A DNA stretch of 64,000 nucleotides from Caulobacter radicis (GCF_003094615.1 NZ_QDKO01000036.1:1-64000); one strand, 5' to 3'. Shown: positions 24,922 through 34,341, counted from the stretch's first letter. Program-made: numbers and translations. The notes: a model not told the origin generated them from the sequence alone.

Positions 24922-24978
24922 AGGCCGATGCCCCTGAGAGATATAGCCCCCCCCTTCAAAGGGAAAAGGGGTCGCGCC

Positions 24979-25112
24979 CCAAGATCCTCCCCCTCTGGGG
25001 GAGGTGGCCCGAAGGGCCGGAGGGGGGCCGTTCTCAGCTTGCGAGGAGCCGGAAAGTCACCTCCCCCACCGATCGCTGACGCGATCGCCTCCCCCACAGG
25101 GGGAGGTTCGCG
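24979..25112. repeat. Intergenic palindromic repeat, copy 2
   Basis: This block shares CCAAGATCCTCCCCCT and GGCCCGAAGGGCCGGAG with the copy at 4461-4590. It then continues to an inverted CCTCCCCC / GGGGGAGG pair. It lies in the 650-bp gap between the deacetylase and the next receptor gene. That gap otherwise holds the small-RNA candidate, two FadR-type sites and a receptor terminator. Confidence 0.65.
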
Positions 25113-25129
25113 GATCCAGCCGCCACAGC

Positions 25130-25162
25130 AAAAGGCCCTCCCCTGTTTCCAGGGAAGGGCCA
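25130..25162 (-). terminator. Terminator of the TonB receptor gene
   Basis: On the minus strand GGCCCTTCCCTGG pairs imperfectly with CAGGGGAGGGCC across a short AAA loop and is followed by TTTTG. It starts 22 bp after the receptor stop at 25185. Confidence 0.75.
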
Positions 25163-25184
25163 GGAGCCGACCGGAACGGAGAGT

Positions 25185-28100
25185 CTAGTTCCGGTAGGTG
25201 AAGCCGAGGGCGAAGCGCGAGCCGCCGTACTGGACCGACCAGGGATTGGCGCGGCCTTCGAAGCCGCGGTCGTCCGAGCCCACCGACAGGCGGGCGGCCT
25301 GCAGAAGGTTGCGGCCTTCCAGGTAGACCTCGAGGTTCTTGTTGATCCGCCGCGAGATCTTGGCGTCGAGGTACTCGTACTGCTCCGAGTAGTAGGGCTC
25401 GCTCGGATTGTACGGGAAGCGCACGTAGTTGCCGATGTTGGTGTTGGGCGCGTTGGCCACCGGCGAGGCGCTGGTGTTGCCGCAAGGCGAGATGCAGGTC
25501 AGCACCCGGTCGCGGGTCTGGTAGGCGATACGGGCCTTGGTGACGCCGTCGTCATACCAGAACACCAGGTTGGCGAAGTACTTCGACTGCCCTTGCGGGT
25601 CGAGCGCCTCGGCGGTCAGCGGGTCCATGTAGGTGACCGCCGTGCCCGACTTGGTGGTCGAGATGTTGAAGTCCATGCCGGTCTTGCTGAGCTTCCACGG
25701 CAGGTAGGTGAAGGCGGTCCGCGCCACGAACTCCCAGCCCGACTGCACATAGCCAGGGCCGTTCTCGTAGGTGGTCATGCCGAACTCGTAGTCCGAGAAC
25801 TTCTTGCCGCCGGTGCCCGGGATCTCGATGTCGGTGCCTTCGAAGACGTTGACGTTCTTGACCGGCACGGCCAGCGGCCCGCCGACCCGCACCTTCTGGC
25901 GGTAGTAGGCCAGGCTGAATGAGGTGTCCTTGTTGGGATACCACTCCAGGCTCGTGTTGTTCTTGGTCGCCTGGTACGGCTTCAGCTCGGCATTGCCGAA
26001 CGTGCCGCAGGTCATGTCCTGCTCCGAACCGTCGACGTCGGTCACGCCGTCGCGACGCTCGTCGTAGGTGCAGGTGCCGCCCGGCCACAAGAACTTCATC
26101 GCCGGCGGGGCGATGGTCTTGGCCCACGAATAGCGCAGCACCACCTTGTCCGGGATCGCCCAGACGGCGGCGTTGTAGGACGGCAGCCAGCCGGTGTAGC
26201 TCTTGTTGATCGACACCGGGCGGACGCGGTTGGTGGTGACGATGCCCGCGGCGGCGTTGGGGTTGTTGGGGTCGAAGGCCGGGGTCTTGAAGGTGGTGGC
26301 CAGGGTCACGTAGCCCGAGCCCTCGACCTCGGTCTTGAACATCCGCGAGCCCAGGTTGCCGCGGAACTCCATGCCGAACGGCAGATCGTGAGCCAGGTCG
26401 GCCATCCAGTACCAGGAGCTCATGGTCTCCTCGGTCTCGTTGAACGGCTGCTTGTAGACCTTGCCGTCGCTGGCCGTGCACTCCTTGAGGCAGTCGAAGT
26501 TGTAGTTCACCGCGCCGGCCAGCTGCGAGAAGGCCTTCTTGACGTCGATGCTGTCCCACAGCTCCAGGCCCGAGACGCCCTTGTAGCCCGGCATGAACTT
26601 GCCCGAGTTATGCTCGATCGAGTTCTGGAAGATATCGATCAGCTGGGCCTGCGTGAGGGTCTCCAGGCCGTACAGGAAGTTGACGCCGGTGGTCGGGTTG
26701 GGGGCGTAGCCGTAGGCGCAGGCGTTGGCCGGCAGCGTCGAGGCCACGTTCGCGCAGGCCCGCACGTCGCCGCGCAGGGTCAGGGTCGGAACGAAGACGT
26801 TCGGGTCGGGCGAATAGCCGCCGCCGCCCCACGAGTTGGCCGAGGCCTTGCGATAGAGGATGCCCGCCTTGAAGCGCGTGAACAGCGGCATGTCGGGCAG
26901 GTAGGTGACGTCGAACTTCAGCTGGTCTTCGCCGCTCTCCACCTTCCGCGGGTTGAAGACCAGGCGGTAGGCGTTCGAATAGGCCGGCTGGCCCACCGCG
27001 GTCGGCGCGTTCAGCTGGGCGTAGTTGCGCATGTCGGTGTCATCGAAGTTCGACGGCATGTCGATCGTCCAGATGCCGTTCTCCAGCGCGCGCATGGTGG
27101 CGTTGCCGTAGGTGTAGCTGCGCGAGAAGCGCAGGTCGGTGCGCGAGTATTCGCTCTCGTTGCGGCCGAAGATCAGGTCCATGGTCAGCGGACCGCGATT
27201 GTAGTTGGCGCCGCCGGAGATGTAGTTCGTCTTCCAGATCTGGTCGTTCTGGATCTGGTCGATGCCCAGCGCGGCGTTGGTGATGTCGAACTGGGTCAGG
27301 TGGTGGTTGCCGTCCATCTGGATGGAGCCCGGCACGATGTTGGCCGCCACGCCCATCAGGGGGAACGAGTTGTTGGTCACGCTCGAGCCCGGCGTCGTGT
27401 CGATCGTGTAGGGCGCCGTCGGCATGCCGGGGTTGTAGATGTAGAAGCCGCCGCCGGGGATCGCGGACAGCACGTTGGGCGTGCCGGCCGGATAGAAGGT
27501 GTTGGTCAGCATCGAGACCGCGGTCTGGTTCTGCGAGATGCCGTACAGCGAGGTGATGCCGCCGCGGGTGCGCTGGCGGTTGTTCTCGTTCTGCTCGCGG
27601 TTGGCGACCTGGTACTTGGCGAAGATCGTCAGGTCGTCGGTGACGCGATAGTCGAAGCGCAGATCCCAGGACAGGCGGTCTTCGTACTGGGTCAGGTTCT
27701 GGTCGCGCACCAGGTTGGGCGCGTAGTCGTTCCACTGGTTGAGGCAGCTGATCTGGGCGTTGATCTGGGCGGCCTGGGCGGCCTGGCGGTTGGCGCCGTT
27801 GCTGCCGGCCACGATCGTGCCCAGCTGCGCGTCGGTCAGCGTCGGGAACGCGGTCAGGCACTCGGCCTTGGTCTTGGCCGCCGCCGACTTGGTGTAGACG
27901 TCCAGCGGCGTGGGCGCGTTGAACAGCCCTCCGCCGACCAGGGCCCAGGAGGCGATCGGGTCGGTGGCGCCGACGCCGTTGGCCGTCGCCGGATTGTAGG
28001 TGAAGGTCTTGTCCGGCGAATTGTCGAAGTCGGCGAAGCGGGTGTAGCCCTGAGCGTTGTTCGAGCCGCCGTTGTTCAGCGCGTGGCTGTCGTTCAGGCG

Positions 28101-28811
28101 CTTGCTGTAGCTGATGTTGCCGATCACCCCCAGGCGGTCGTCGAGGAACTTGCGCGAGGCGACTACGCCCAGTTCCGGCGAAGCCTTGCGCGACAGCGAG
28201 TTGCCGGCCGCCGCGCCGCGGATCGACAGATAGGGCTTCTTGAAGTCCAGGCCCGTGCGGGTCTGGATCTGCACGGTGGCGCCCAGGCCGCCAGGCGTCA
28301 TGTCGGCCGTCTGGCCCTTGATGACGTCCAGGCTCTTGATCATCTCGGCCGGGAATTCGCGAAGGTCGGCCGCGCGGCCGCCGCCGTCGCCGACGGCCAG
28401 GCTGAAGCCCGAGGCCGCGACGCCCATGCCGTCCAGCTCGACGCGGGTCAGGTCGGCGCCGTTGCCGCGGATCGACACGCCGTCGCCTTCGCCGAAGCCG
28501 TTTCGCTCGATGGCGACGCCGGCGATGCGCGACATGGCTTCGTTGACGTTGCTGTCGGGGAACGAGCCGACGTCGTCGGCGACGATCGAGTCCTGGGCCG
28601 TCGCGCTGCGCTTCTTGCGCGCGATCGACGACTGCTGCGAGGCGCGGGCCCCGACGACGATGGCCTCGACCTCGGTCGGAGACTCGACCGATCCGGAGGT
28701 CTTGACGGTTTCGGATTGTGCGGCGGCTTGCTGGACCGGCCAGACGGCCGCGCTCAAGGCGATGATCGACACAGCCGCGGCCGTGCGGCCGCGCGCGCTG
28801 AAGCGCTTCAT
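25185..28811 (-). CDS. Large TonB-dependent receptor, Xanthomonas/Caulobacter type
   Basis: A 1,208-aa outer-membrane receptor. It has a signal peptide (AAAVSIIALSAAVWPVQQAA to AQS), a TonB-box region (EVEAIVVGARASQ), a plug with the family pattern DDVGSFPDSNVNEAMSRIAG and VSIRGNGADLTRVELDG, and a long barrel ending GSRFALGFTYRN. These large receptors typically import plant-derived oligosaccharides. ATG 28811 is preceded by GGGAGAGGAAG, a strong site; the ATG 42 bases upstream is less well placed. FadR-type sites at 28998-29028 lie about 190 bp upstream, making it a probable member of the same sugar-acid regulon as manD. Confidence 0.9.
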   Translation of the reverse strand: MKRFSARGRTAAAVSIIALSAAVWPVQQAAAQSETVKTSGSVESPTEVEAIVVGARASQQSSIARKKRSATAQDSIVADDVGSFPDSNVNEAMSRIAGVAIERNGFGEGDGVSIRGNGADLTRVELDGMGVAASGFSLAVGDGGGRAADLREFPAEMIKSLDVIKGQTADMTPGGLGATVQIQTRTGLDFKKPYLSIRGAAAGNSLSRKASPELGVVASRKFLDDRLGVIGNISYSKRLNDSHALNNGGSNNAQGYTRFADFDNSPDKTFTYNPATANGVGATDPIASWALVGGGLFNAPTPLDVYTKSAAAKTKAECLTAFPTLTDAQLGTIVAGSNGANRQAAQAAQINAQISCLNQWNDYAPNLVRDQNLTQYEDRLSWDLRFDYRVTDDLTIFAKYQVANREQNENNRQRTRGGITSLYGISQNQTAVSMLTNTFYPAGTPNVLSAIPGGGFYIYNPGMPTAPYTIDTTPGSSVTNNSFPLMGVAANIVPGSIQMDGNHHLTQFDITNAALGIDQIQNDQIWKTNYISGGANYNRGPLTMDLIFGRNESEYSRTDLRFSRSYTYGNATMRALENGIWTIDMPSNFDDTDMRNYAQLNAPTAVGQPAYSNAYRLVFNPRKVESGEDQLKFDVTYLPDMPLFTRFKAGILYRKASANSWGGGGYSPDPNVFVPTLTLRGDVRACANVASTLPANACAYGYAPNPTTGVNFLYGLETLTQAQLIDIFQNSIEHNSGKFMPGYKGVSGLELWDSIDVKKAFSQLAGAVNYNFDCLKECTASDGKVYKQPFNETEETMSSWYWMADLAHDLPFGMEFRGNLGSRMFKTEVEGSGYVTLATTFKTPAFDPNNPNAAAGIVTTNRVRPVSINKSYTGWLPSYNAAVWAIPDKVVLRYSWAKTIAPPAMKFLWPGGTCTYDERRDGVTDVDGSEQDMTCGTFGNAELKPYQATKNNTSLEWYPNKDTSFSLAYYRQKVRVGGPLAVPVKNVNVFEGTDIEIPGTGGKKFSDYEFGMTTYENGPGYVQSGWEFVARTAFTYLPWKLSKTGMDFNISTTKSGTAVTYMDPLTAEALDPQGQSKYFANLVFWYDDGVTKARIAYQTRDRVLTCISPCGNTSASPVANAPNTNIGNYVRFPYNPSEPYYSEQYEYLDAKISRRINKNLEVYLEGRNLLQAARLSVGSDDRGFEGRANPWSVQYGGSRFALGFTYRN

Positions 28812-28997
28812 TACTTCCTCTCCCAAAGTCTTCTTATTTCTCGCGGGGAGCATCTTTGGCCGCCCGCCAGGCTCATGGACTGCAATCGGCGACGTCGCCC
28901 GGCCCTCCCTTCGCGGGACGGGTCCGGGCCGTCGCTATGCGCCAGCCGGTGCTGTCTTGATCATCGTTTTCTCCCGCCCTCGCTGACGGTCTTCGCC

Positions 28998-29028
28998 GTC
29001 AGGCCTCGCCATATTTGGCCTGACCACT
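28998..29028. promoter_or_regulatory. FadR-type operator pair upstream of the receptor
   Basis: TTTGGCCTGACCACT at 29014-29028 matches the site family. An inverted half, GTCAGGCC at 28998-29005, pairs with GGCCTGAC at 29017-29024. The two centres are about 20 bp apart, close to the 21-bp spacing seen at 21.64 kb. The pair lies about 190 bp from the receptor start at 28811. Confidence 0.6.
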
Positions 29029-29160
29029 CTGTTGCATAACCGAGATACTCAGACAAGTTATTGTTATGATCAATGCGACAAGGCTGCCGCTGCATATCCG
29101 CCGATGACAACGTTGACATATTGCCGGGCGAATTAGGCCTGAAAGCTCAAAACCTTCGAC

Positions 29161-29206
29161 GAAACAACGAACAACGCTCGCCCAGGCGCGTCAGCCCGGG
29201 CGAGCG
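29161..29206 (-). terminator. Terminator after the pectate lyase gene
   Basis: CGCTCGCCC (29175-29183) and GGGCGAGCG (29198-29206) form a perfect 9-bp stem with a 14-base loop. On the minus strand it is followed by the T-rich TTGTTCGTTGTTTC, as expected downstream of the leftward pectate lyase gene. Confidence 0.65.
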
Positions 29207-29291
29207 GTATGGCCACCTGAGGCAGCCATAAAAACTCCTACAAGTGGTCGGTGTTTTTCTAAAAGTGGCCGAAAAACGTCGGTTAGAGACG

Positions 29292-30548
29292 TCAGGCCTT
29301 CTTCCCGCCGGCCGTCGCGTAGCCGCCGACCTCGGCTTCGTCGTCGATCACCCGGCCGGTCCAATCCCTCACCTGGCGAAGGATTCGGACATCGACGGCG
29401 TCGCGGTCCCAGGGGCGAGCCCCGGCCCCGGCCAGGACGCTGGCCTCGACGGTCGAAGCCGGCAGGGCTCTCAGTCCCTTAAGCCAGAGCGGCGCGGCCG
29501 CCAGGCGCCGGACCTGCGGCAAGGGCGTGGTCGGCAGCACCCGAAGCTCGGGCATAGCCGCGCCGCCGGCATAGGTCGCGCGGTTGTCGTGGACGTAGAG
29601 ATCGAGGTCCCCCTGCCCTTCCACGATCAGGAACGGCAGGTCGGGTCGGGTCGAGGCGCCGCCGCGCACGACATTGCCGACCAGGGCCAGCCGACCGACC
29701 TGCCAGGCCCGCCCCTCCCACTCCGGCGCGTTCAGCGCGTAGTGCATGGCCCGCGTGCCGGGGTCGTAGACCAGGTTGTTGACGGAAACCGCATGCACCG
29801 CCCCCTTGAACAGCTGGTTGCGCTCCAGGTTGTGGGCGTAGAGGTTCCCGGCGATCAGCACCTGCGTCGCGTTGTCGTGGATCAACGTGCCCTTGGAGTG
29901 CTCGCCCTTCACGTGGCTGGCGTGCGAGAGCCCCTCGGAGACGATGTTGTTGCTGAAGGTGATCCGGTGCGAGGTCCCCTTGCGCCAGGCCTCGACCGTG
30001 TCGCCGCCGTCGAAGCGCGGCCCAGAGGCCGACAGGTTCTCGTCGGTGGCCCAGGCTATGGAGCAGTGGTCGACGATGACGTCACGGGCCTTCCAGCAGG
30101 TGACGCCGTCGACCTCCCAGCCGCTGCGATCAGGGGCGCCGTCGCGGCCGGCCCGCACCCGCAGGTGACGCAGCACGACGTCGTGGCTTTCGATCTGGAT
30201 GCCGCCGCGGATGAAGGTGATCCCCGGCGACGGCGCGGTCTCGCCGGCCACGGTCAGGAACGGCTCGCGGATCCGGATGCTCTTGCGGCCAAGGTCGATG
30301 ACGCCTGCGACGTCGAACACCACCTTTCGCGGCCCCGAAGCCTCGACGGCGGCGCGGAACGAGCCCGGCCCATCGGCGGCCAGGGTGGTGACCCGCAAGG
30401 TGCGCCCGCCCTCCCCGCCCTTGGCGCTGGCCCAACCCAGCTTGGCGAAGTCGGGCGCCTTGGCCCACGCCGCCGACGGCGCCAGCAAGACCGCCCCGGC
30501 GCCCGCGAGCACCGTCCGACGCCCCACCACCAGGTCACTCGTCTTCAT
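29292..30548 (-). CDS. Exported pectate lyase-like enzyme
   Basis: A 418-aa protein with an exported N-terminus (VGRRTVLAGAGAVLLAPSAA, twin Arg, cut after AWA). It has a right-handed parallel beta-helix typical of polysaccharide lyase family 1. Repeated coils are visible (ITFIRGGIQIES, VVLRHLRVRAGRDG, DVIVDHCSIAWATDENLS, HRITFSNNIVSEGL), as is the block VDHCSIAWATDE with acidic metal ligands. It should cleave polygalacturonate or related uronate chains by beta-elimination. ATG 30548 follows CAGGAG. A TTG six bases earlier is a less likely start. It lies 139 bp after a large TonB receptor gene read in the same direction, with two hairpins between them. Confidence 0.85.
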   Translation of the reverse strand: MKTSDLVVGRRTVLAGAGAVLLAPSAAWAKAPDFAKLGWASAKGGEGGRTLRVTTLAADGPGSFRAAVEASGPRKVVFDVAGVIDLGRKSIRIREPFLTVAGETAPSPGITFIRGGIQIESHDVVLRHLRVRAGRDGAPDRSGWEVDGVTCWKARDVIVDHCSIAWATDENLSASGPRFDGGDTVEAWRKGTSHRITFSNNIVSEGLSHASHVKGEHSKGTLIHDNATQVLIAGNLYAHNLERNQLFKGAVHAVSVNNLVYDPGTRAMHYALNAPEWEGRAWQVGRLALVGNVVRGGASTRPDLPFLIVEGQGDLDLYVHDNRATYAGGAAMPELRVLPTTPLPQVRRLAAAPLWLKGLRALPASTVEASVLAGAGARPWDRDAVDVRILRQVRDWTGRVIDDEAEVGGYATAGGKKA

Positions 30549-30578
30549 CGCCAACTCCTGGCCGAACTGAAAAAGAAG

Positions 30579-30607
30579 CGGCGGAGGACCGCGACGATCC
30601 TCCGCCG
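30579..30607 (-). terminator. Attenuator-like hairpin just before the pectate lyase
   Basis: CGGCGGAGGA and TCCTCCGCCG form a perfect 10-bp stem with a 9-base loop. On the minus strand it is followed by CTTCTTTTTC, a U-rich tract. It sits between the receptor and the pectate lyase, only 31 bp from the lyase ATG. It can reduce read-through from the receptor into the lyase. Confidence 0.7.
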
Positions 30608-30643
30608 AGGCCGCCTTCGAGCCCTGGGGAAAGCCGAAGGGGT

Positions 30644-30673
30644 TGGCCGCCGCGCGGAGGGGCGCGGCGGCCA
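30644..30673 (-). repeat. Post-receptor hairpin
   Basis: TGGCCGCCGCG and CGCGGCGGCCA form a perfect 11-bp stem with an 8-base loop, 14 bp after the receptor stop. No U-run follows. It probably protects the 3' end of the receptor message. Confidence 0.6.
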
Positions 30674-30686
30674 GTCTCGGGCAGCG

Positions 30687-33600
30687 CTAGTATTTGTAGC
30701 GCACGCCGATCCGGTAGTTGGGGCCGCTGCCGCCGTACGAGAGGATGACCGGATCGTTGTAGACGAACCGCTCGGACTTCTCGTCGGTGATGTTCAGGGC
30801 CTCGAAGGTGATGCTGACCTGCTTCATCGGCTGGTAGCGCATCGATAAGTCGACGTTCATCGTCGACTTGGCGCCTTCGAACTCGTTGATCAGCGGACCG
30901 TCGCAGGCCGAGCCGTTGGCCTGCAGGCCCGGATCGCAGTTGCCCGAGGCGATCGGGTACTTGGTGTAGTACTCGTCGCGCTGGGCCATCGAGACGCGGG
31001 CGTTGAACTTCTTTGTCTCGTAATAGACCGTGAAGTTGATCCCCTTGGGCGAAGCGCCCAGCCAGGGCCCCGTGCCGTAGACCGGCGCCTTGGTCACCGC
31101 GCCAGTGGTGGCGTTCACCGCGCCGGGGTCGAGGATGTACTTCAGCTCGGTGTCCAGCTTGGTCATGTTGAACTGGACGCCGAGGTTCTTGAAGTACCAG
31201 GGCAGGAAGGTGAAGTCCTGCTGATAGCTGAACTCCCAGCCCTGCAGCACGCCGCCGGGCGCGTCGCGGACCTGGCGGGCCAGCATCACGTTGTCGGCGT
31301 CGATATAGGCGCGGCGGAAGATGTCGCCGCCCGTCTCGCCCGGGAACTGCAGGCGCAGTTGGGCGATCGCGTCGGCGTCGAGGAACTCCGACAGCGGGGC
31401 CTCGTAGAACACCGTCTGCGGATAGGAATCGATGTCCTTGCGGAAGTAGCCCAGGCTGATCAGGCCGCCCTTGGCGAAGTACCACTCGGCGGCCACGTCG
31501 AAGGCCTTGCCGCGGAACGGCGAGAGCTTCGGGTTGCCCACCGTCAGCGTGCCGCCGGTGGTCGAGCCGTCGCCCGGGATGCTGACGCCGGTGACGGCCG
31601 GCGACAAATTGCCCAGCAGCGGACGGGCCATGACCTTGGCCGCGGCGAAGCGGATGTAGAGGTTGTCCATCGCCTCCCAGGTCAGGTTACCGGACGGAAG
31701 GGTGTCGCTGTACTTGTTCTCGCCGCGGATCGGACGGCCGGCCGTGGTCTCGCCGAGCGACTCGACCTCGGTCTCGGCCTGGCGGACGCCGATGTTGCCG
31801 AACAGGCGACGACCGCCCCAGACCTCGTAGTTGAACCCGAACTGGGCGTAGTAGGCGAGGTTTTTCTCGGCCACCTCGAACGAGGCCGAGCGGTTGCGCT
31901 TCCGGGTGATGCGGAAGTCGCCGTACTTGTTGATGCAGTCGCAGTCGAAGCCGAAGACGCTGCTGAAGGCCTCCAGGTTCGGCGCGTAGAAGCGCGTGGT
32001 CGAGCCCTGCGGCACGTCCAGACCCTGGCCGAACTCGATGATCTGGCCGAGCGAGGCGCTGGTCACGCCGGCTTCCTTCTCGGTCGGGTTCAACAGGTCG
32101 TTGTTGCGCTCGTACTGGTCTGTCGAGAACTCGTACTTGCGGCCGGTGATCCCGAACTTGATCGTCCAGTTGTCGTCCAGCTCGTAGGCGACGTCGATCT
32201 TGCCGCCGTTGTAGGTGTTCAGGGTGTTGCGCTTGTAGTGGCGCATGCCCGAGAAGCCCTTGACGATGCCCCATTTGGTCGCGTCGGCCGCGTCGAACCC
32301 GGCGTCGAAGCGCGGCATGCCCGAAGCGCCCCGCTCGTCGAAGATGAAGGGCTCCTGGGCGTCCATGTAGTTGAACTCGACCAGGGTGCCGGTGTTCTTG
32401 TTCTCCGACCGGGACGCGCCGTAGGAAGCGGTGGCCTTGAGCTTGTCGCTGAACTCGTGGGTCAGCTCGGCCGAAACCTGGCGGAAGTCGGTGGTGTAGG
32501 CCCCGCGGTCGGCGCCCGAGCGCCAGTCCACATTGCCCAGCTTCAGGTACTCGGCGTTCTGCCCCACCACCTCGGCGTCGAGCAGCTTCACCGACGGACG
32601 CCCGATCAGGTCGCCGCGGAACGGCAGGCTCGAGGCCGGGCCGGCGTAACCGGGCGAGGACGGGTTGGTGTAGTATTCGTACGGATCCAGGTTGTAGGGG
32701 TTGAAGCTGTAGGTGTAGCCGCTGACCGGGGCCTGTCCGTACAGTTGCTGGCCGCAGTCCTGGCCAGGGTTCAGGTCGGTCTCGGCGGTAAAGGTGCAGC
32801 CGCCCGGATAGAGCGCGCGACGCTGGGCGTCGGTCATGGCGCTGCCGTTTCGGGCCGTGGCCGTGGGCACGTTGGCGCCGTACTGGTAGCTGGCGTTGGT
32901 GTTGTTGCGGTTCAGGCCGACGGGCGAGAGCTGGTAGTTGGTGCTGACGCTCTCGAAGCGCGAATAGAGGCCGTCGACCGTCAGCTTGGTGCGCGAGGTG
33001 ATCTCGAACTGGACCGAGCCGGTCAGGCCTAGGCGCTCGGTCTCGACGTCGCGCTGGGCGATCGACGGCAGGGCCGGAAAGCGGATCTGGCTGTCGTTGC
33101 AGCCCGGCGAGGTCGGGGTCAGGCCAGCCACCGGCTGGCCGCTGGTCGCCGCGCAGTTCGGATAGAGCTTGGCGTACGCCGCCGGGTCCGATCCCGTCAT
33201 CTCGGCATAGGCCAGCGGGTTGGCGATCGGATTGTAGTAGTTGGCCGGATTGGCCTTGTAGGCGTCCAGGGCAGCCCCGGTCAGGGTGGTCGGGATCAGG
33301 GCGGTGAACACCGTGCCCGTCGGGGCCGCGAAGCCGGCGCGGCCGGGAAGCTCGTCGCCGGTCCAGGTCGAGCCGCGATAGACGTAGTCCGACGAGCCGC
33401 CGCCGCGGGCGTAGGTGTCGTCCTCCGAGGTGCGCTTGGCGTAGGCGGCCGACATCAGCACACCAAGGCGGCCGTCGAACCAACGGTTGGAGACCAGGCC
33501 CGTGATGCGCGGGCTGTGCTTCTTGCCGTTCTGGTAATAGCTGTCCTCGGCCGACAGGGCGAAGGCGCTCTTCTTGTAATCGAAGGGCCGGCCGGTGATC

Positions 33601-34163
33601 AGATCGACGGTGGCGCCCAGCGAGCCTTCATCGGCCTCGGCCGACGAGGACTTGCGCACCCGCACCGAGCTGAACAGCTCCGAGGCGAAGGCGTTGAAGT
33701 CGAAGGCGCGCGAGCGGTTGGGGCTGGAGCCGGAGTCGTTGGCGGCGCCGGTCGACAGGGCCTCCATGTTGTTGATCCGCACACGGCTGAAGTCGCCCGA
33801 CAGGCCGCGGACGCTGATCGTGCGACCCTCGCCGTTGTCGCGGTCGATCGAGATGCCCGGCAGGCGCTGCAGCGATTCCGCGAGGTTGGAGTCGGGGAAG
33901 TCGGCGATGTCCTCGGCGTTGATGGCGTCGAGCATCACGTCCGAGTTCTTCTTGGTGTCGATGGCGCTGCGCAGGGCGGCGCGATAGCCGGTGACGACCA
34001 CCTCGCTGACCGCGTTGTCGGCGATCGGCTGGTCGGCCGGCGGCGGCGCGGCCGCCTGGGCCAGGGCCACGGCCGGCGTCAGCAGCGCGGCCACCGTCAG
34101 GCTCGAAATTCCGGCCATCAGCCGCGTGCGCGGCGGCGCCTTGCCCGTCTTGTGATTGGTCAT
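30687..34163 (-). CDS. Large TonB-dependent receptor, pectin locus
   Basis: A 1,158-aa outer-membrane receptor of the Xanthomonas/Caulobacter type. The signal peptide is SSLTVAALLTPAVALAQ. TonB-box-like NAVSEVVVTGYRAA is followed by the plug with IADFPDSNLAESLQRLPGIS, TISVRGLSGDFSRVRINNME and EADEGSLGATVDLITGR. The long barrel ends PNYRIGVRYKY. GGGAGGGAA precedes ATG 34163. With pectate lyase on one side and a GH3/GH2 operon on the other, it likely imports pectin or hemicellulose fragments. No FadR-type full site is found upstream, only two TTGGTCT half-words at 34277 and 34309. Confidence 0.9.
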   Translation of the reverse strand: MTNHKTGKAPPRTRLMAGISSLTVAALLTPAVALAQAAAPPPADQPIADNAVSEVVVTGYRAALRSAIDTKKNSDVMLDAINAEDIADFPDSNLAESLQRLPGISIDRDNGEGRTISVRGLSGDFSRVRINNMEALSTGAANDSGSSPNRSRAFDFNAFASELFSSVRVRKSSSAEADEGSLGATVDLITGRPFDYKKSAFALSAEDSYYQNGKKHSPRITGLVSNRWFDGRLGVLMSAAYAKRTSEDDTYARGGGSSDYVYRGSTWTGDELPGRAGFAAPTGTVFTALIPTTLTGAALDAYKANPANYYNPIANPLAYAEMTGSDPAAYAKLYPNCAATSGQPVAGLTPTSPGCNDSQIRFPALPSIAQRDVETERLGLTGSVQFEITSRTKLTVDGLYSRFESVSTNYQLSPVGLNRNNTNASYQYGANVPTATARNGSAMTDAQRRALYPGGCTFTAETDLNPGQDCGQQLYGQAPVSGYTYSFNPYNLDPYEYYTNPSSPGYAGPASSLPFRGDLIGRPSVKLLDAEVVGQNAEYLKLGNVDWRSGADRGAYTTDFRQVSAELTHEFSDKLKATASYGASRSENKNTGTLVEFNYMDAQEPFIFDERGASGMPRFDAGFDAADATKWGIVKGFSGMRHYKRNTLNTYNGGKIDVAYELDDNWTIKFGITGRKYEFSTDQYERNNDLLNPTEKEAGVTSASLGQIIEFGQGLDVPQGSTTRFYAPNLEAFSSVFGFDCDCINKYGDFRITRKRNRSASFEVAEKNLAYYAQFGFNYEVWGGRRLFGNIGVRQAETEVESLGETTAGRPIRGENKYSDTLPSGNLTWEAMDNLYIRFAAAKVMARPLLGNLSPAVTGVSIPGDGSTTGGTLTVGNPKLSPFRGKAFDVAAEWYFAKGGLISLGYFRKDIDSYPQTVFYEAPLSEFLDADAIAQLRLQFPGETGGDIFRRAYIDADNVMLARQVRDAPGGVLQGWEFSYQQDFTFLPWYFKNLGVQFNMTKLDTELKYILDPGAVNATTGAVTKAPVYGTGPWLGASPKGINFTVYYETKKFNARVSMAQRDEYYTKYPIASGNCDPGLQANGSACDGPLINEFEGAKSTMNVDLSMRYQPMKQVSITFEALNITDEKSERFVYNDPVILSYGGSGPNYRIGVRYKY

Positions 34164-34341
34164 CCCTATTTCCCTCCCAATTGTTGATCGCGTCGCTTCG
34201 GACGCGTCGGCTTTGGCGCAAGCGCTCTCGTTCGCCGCGCCAGGGACGCGGCGGCGAGAAAGCCCACACTGATCTCTTGGTCTTCACGGACGGCGGCAGG
34301 CCGCCGCCTTGGTCTCGGCTCTAGGCGCTAGACATCGTCGC

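Larger units (their letters stand above)
28812..29291. other. 480-bp gap with receptor promoter and pectate-lyase terminator
   Basis: No protein gene is visible. The left half is the control region of the receptor read leftward and carries the FadR-type sites. The region around 29030-29150 is AT-richer than its surroundings, as expected for a promoter, but I could not single out one -35/-10 pair. The right half holds the terminator of the pectate lyase and two TGG-Y-CG words (29243, 29267) of unknown meaning. Confidence 0.5.

Noticed and set aside
26388-29039. An 883-codon open frame antisense to the TonB receptor at 25185-28811
   Set aside because: Long antisense frames are expected at this GC content. 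The product is low-complexity (Val/Ala/Gly/Arg-rich) with no domain, and the receptor on the other strand is unmistakable.
29130-29145. AATTAGGCCTGAAAG as another regulon site
   Set aside because: It keeps GGCCTGA but lacks the ACCA half, too weak to claim.
34215-34229. A possible LacI-type operator (CAAGCGCTCTC) upstream of the same receptor
   Set aside because: Only the 6-bp AGCGCT core is symmetric; the flanks do not match.
34277-34315. Two TTGGTCT words upstream of the receptor at 30687-34163
   Set aside because: Only half sites without the GACCA partner, so not counted in the FadR-type regulon.
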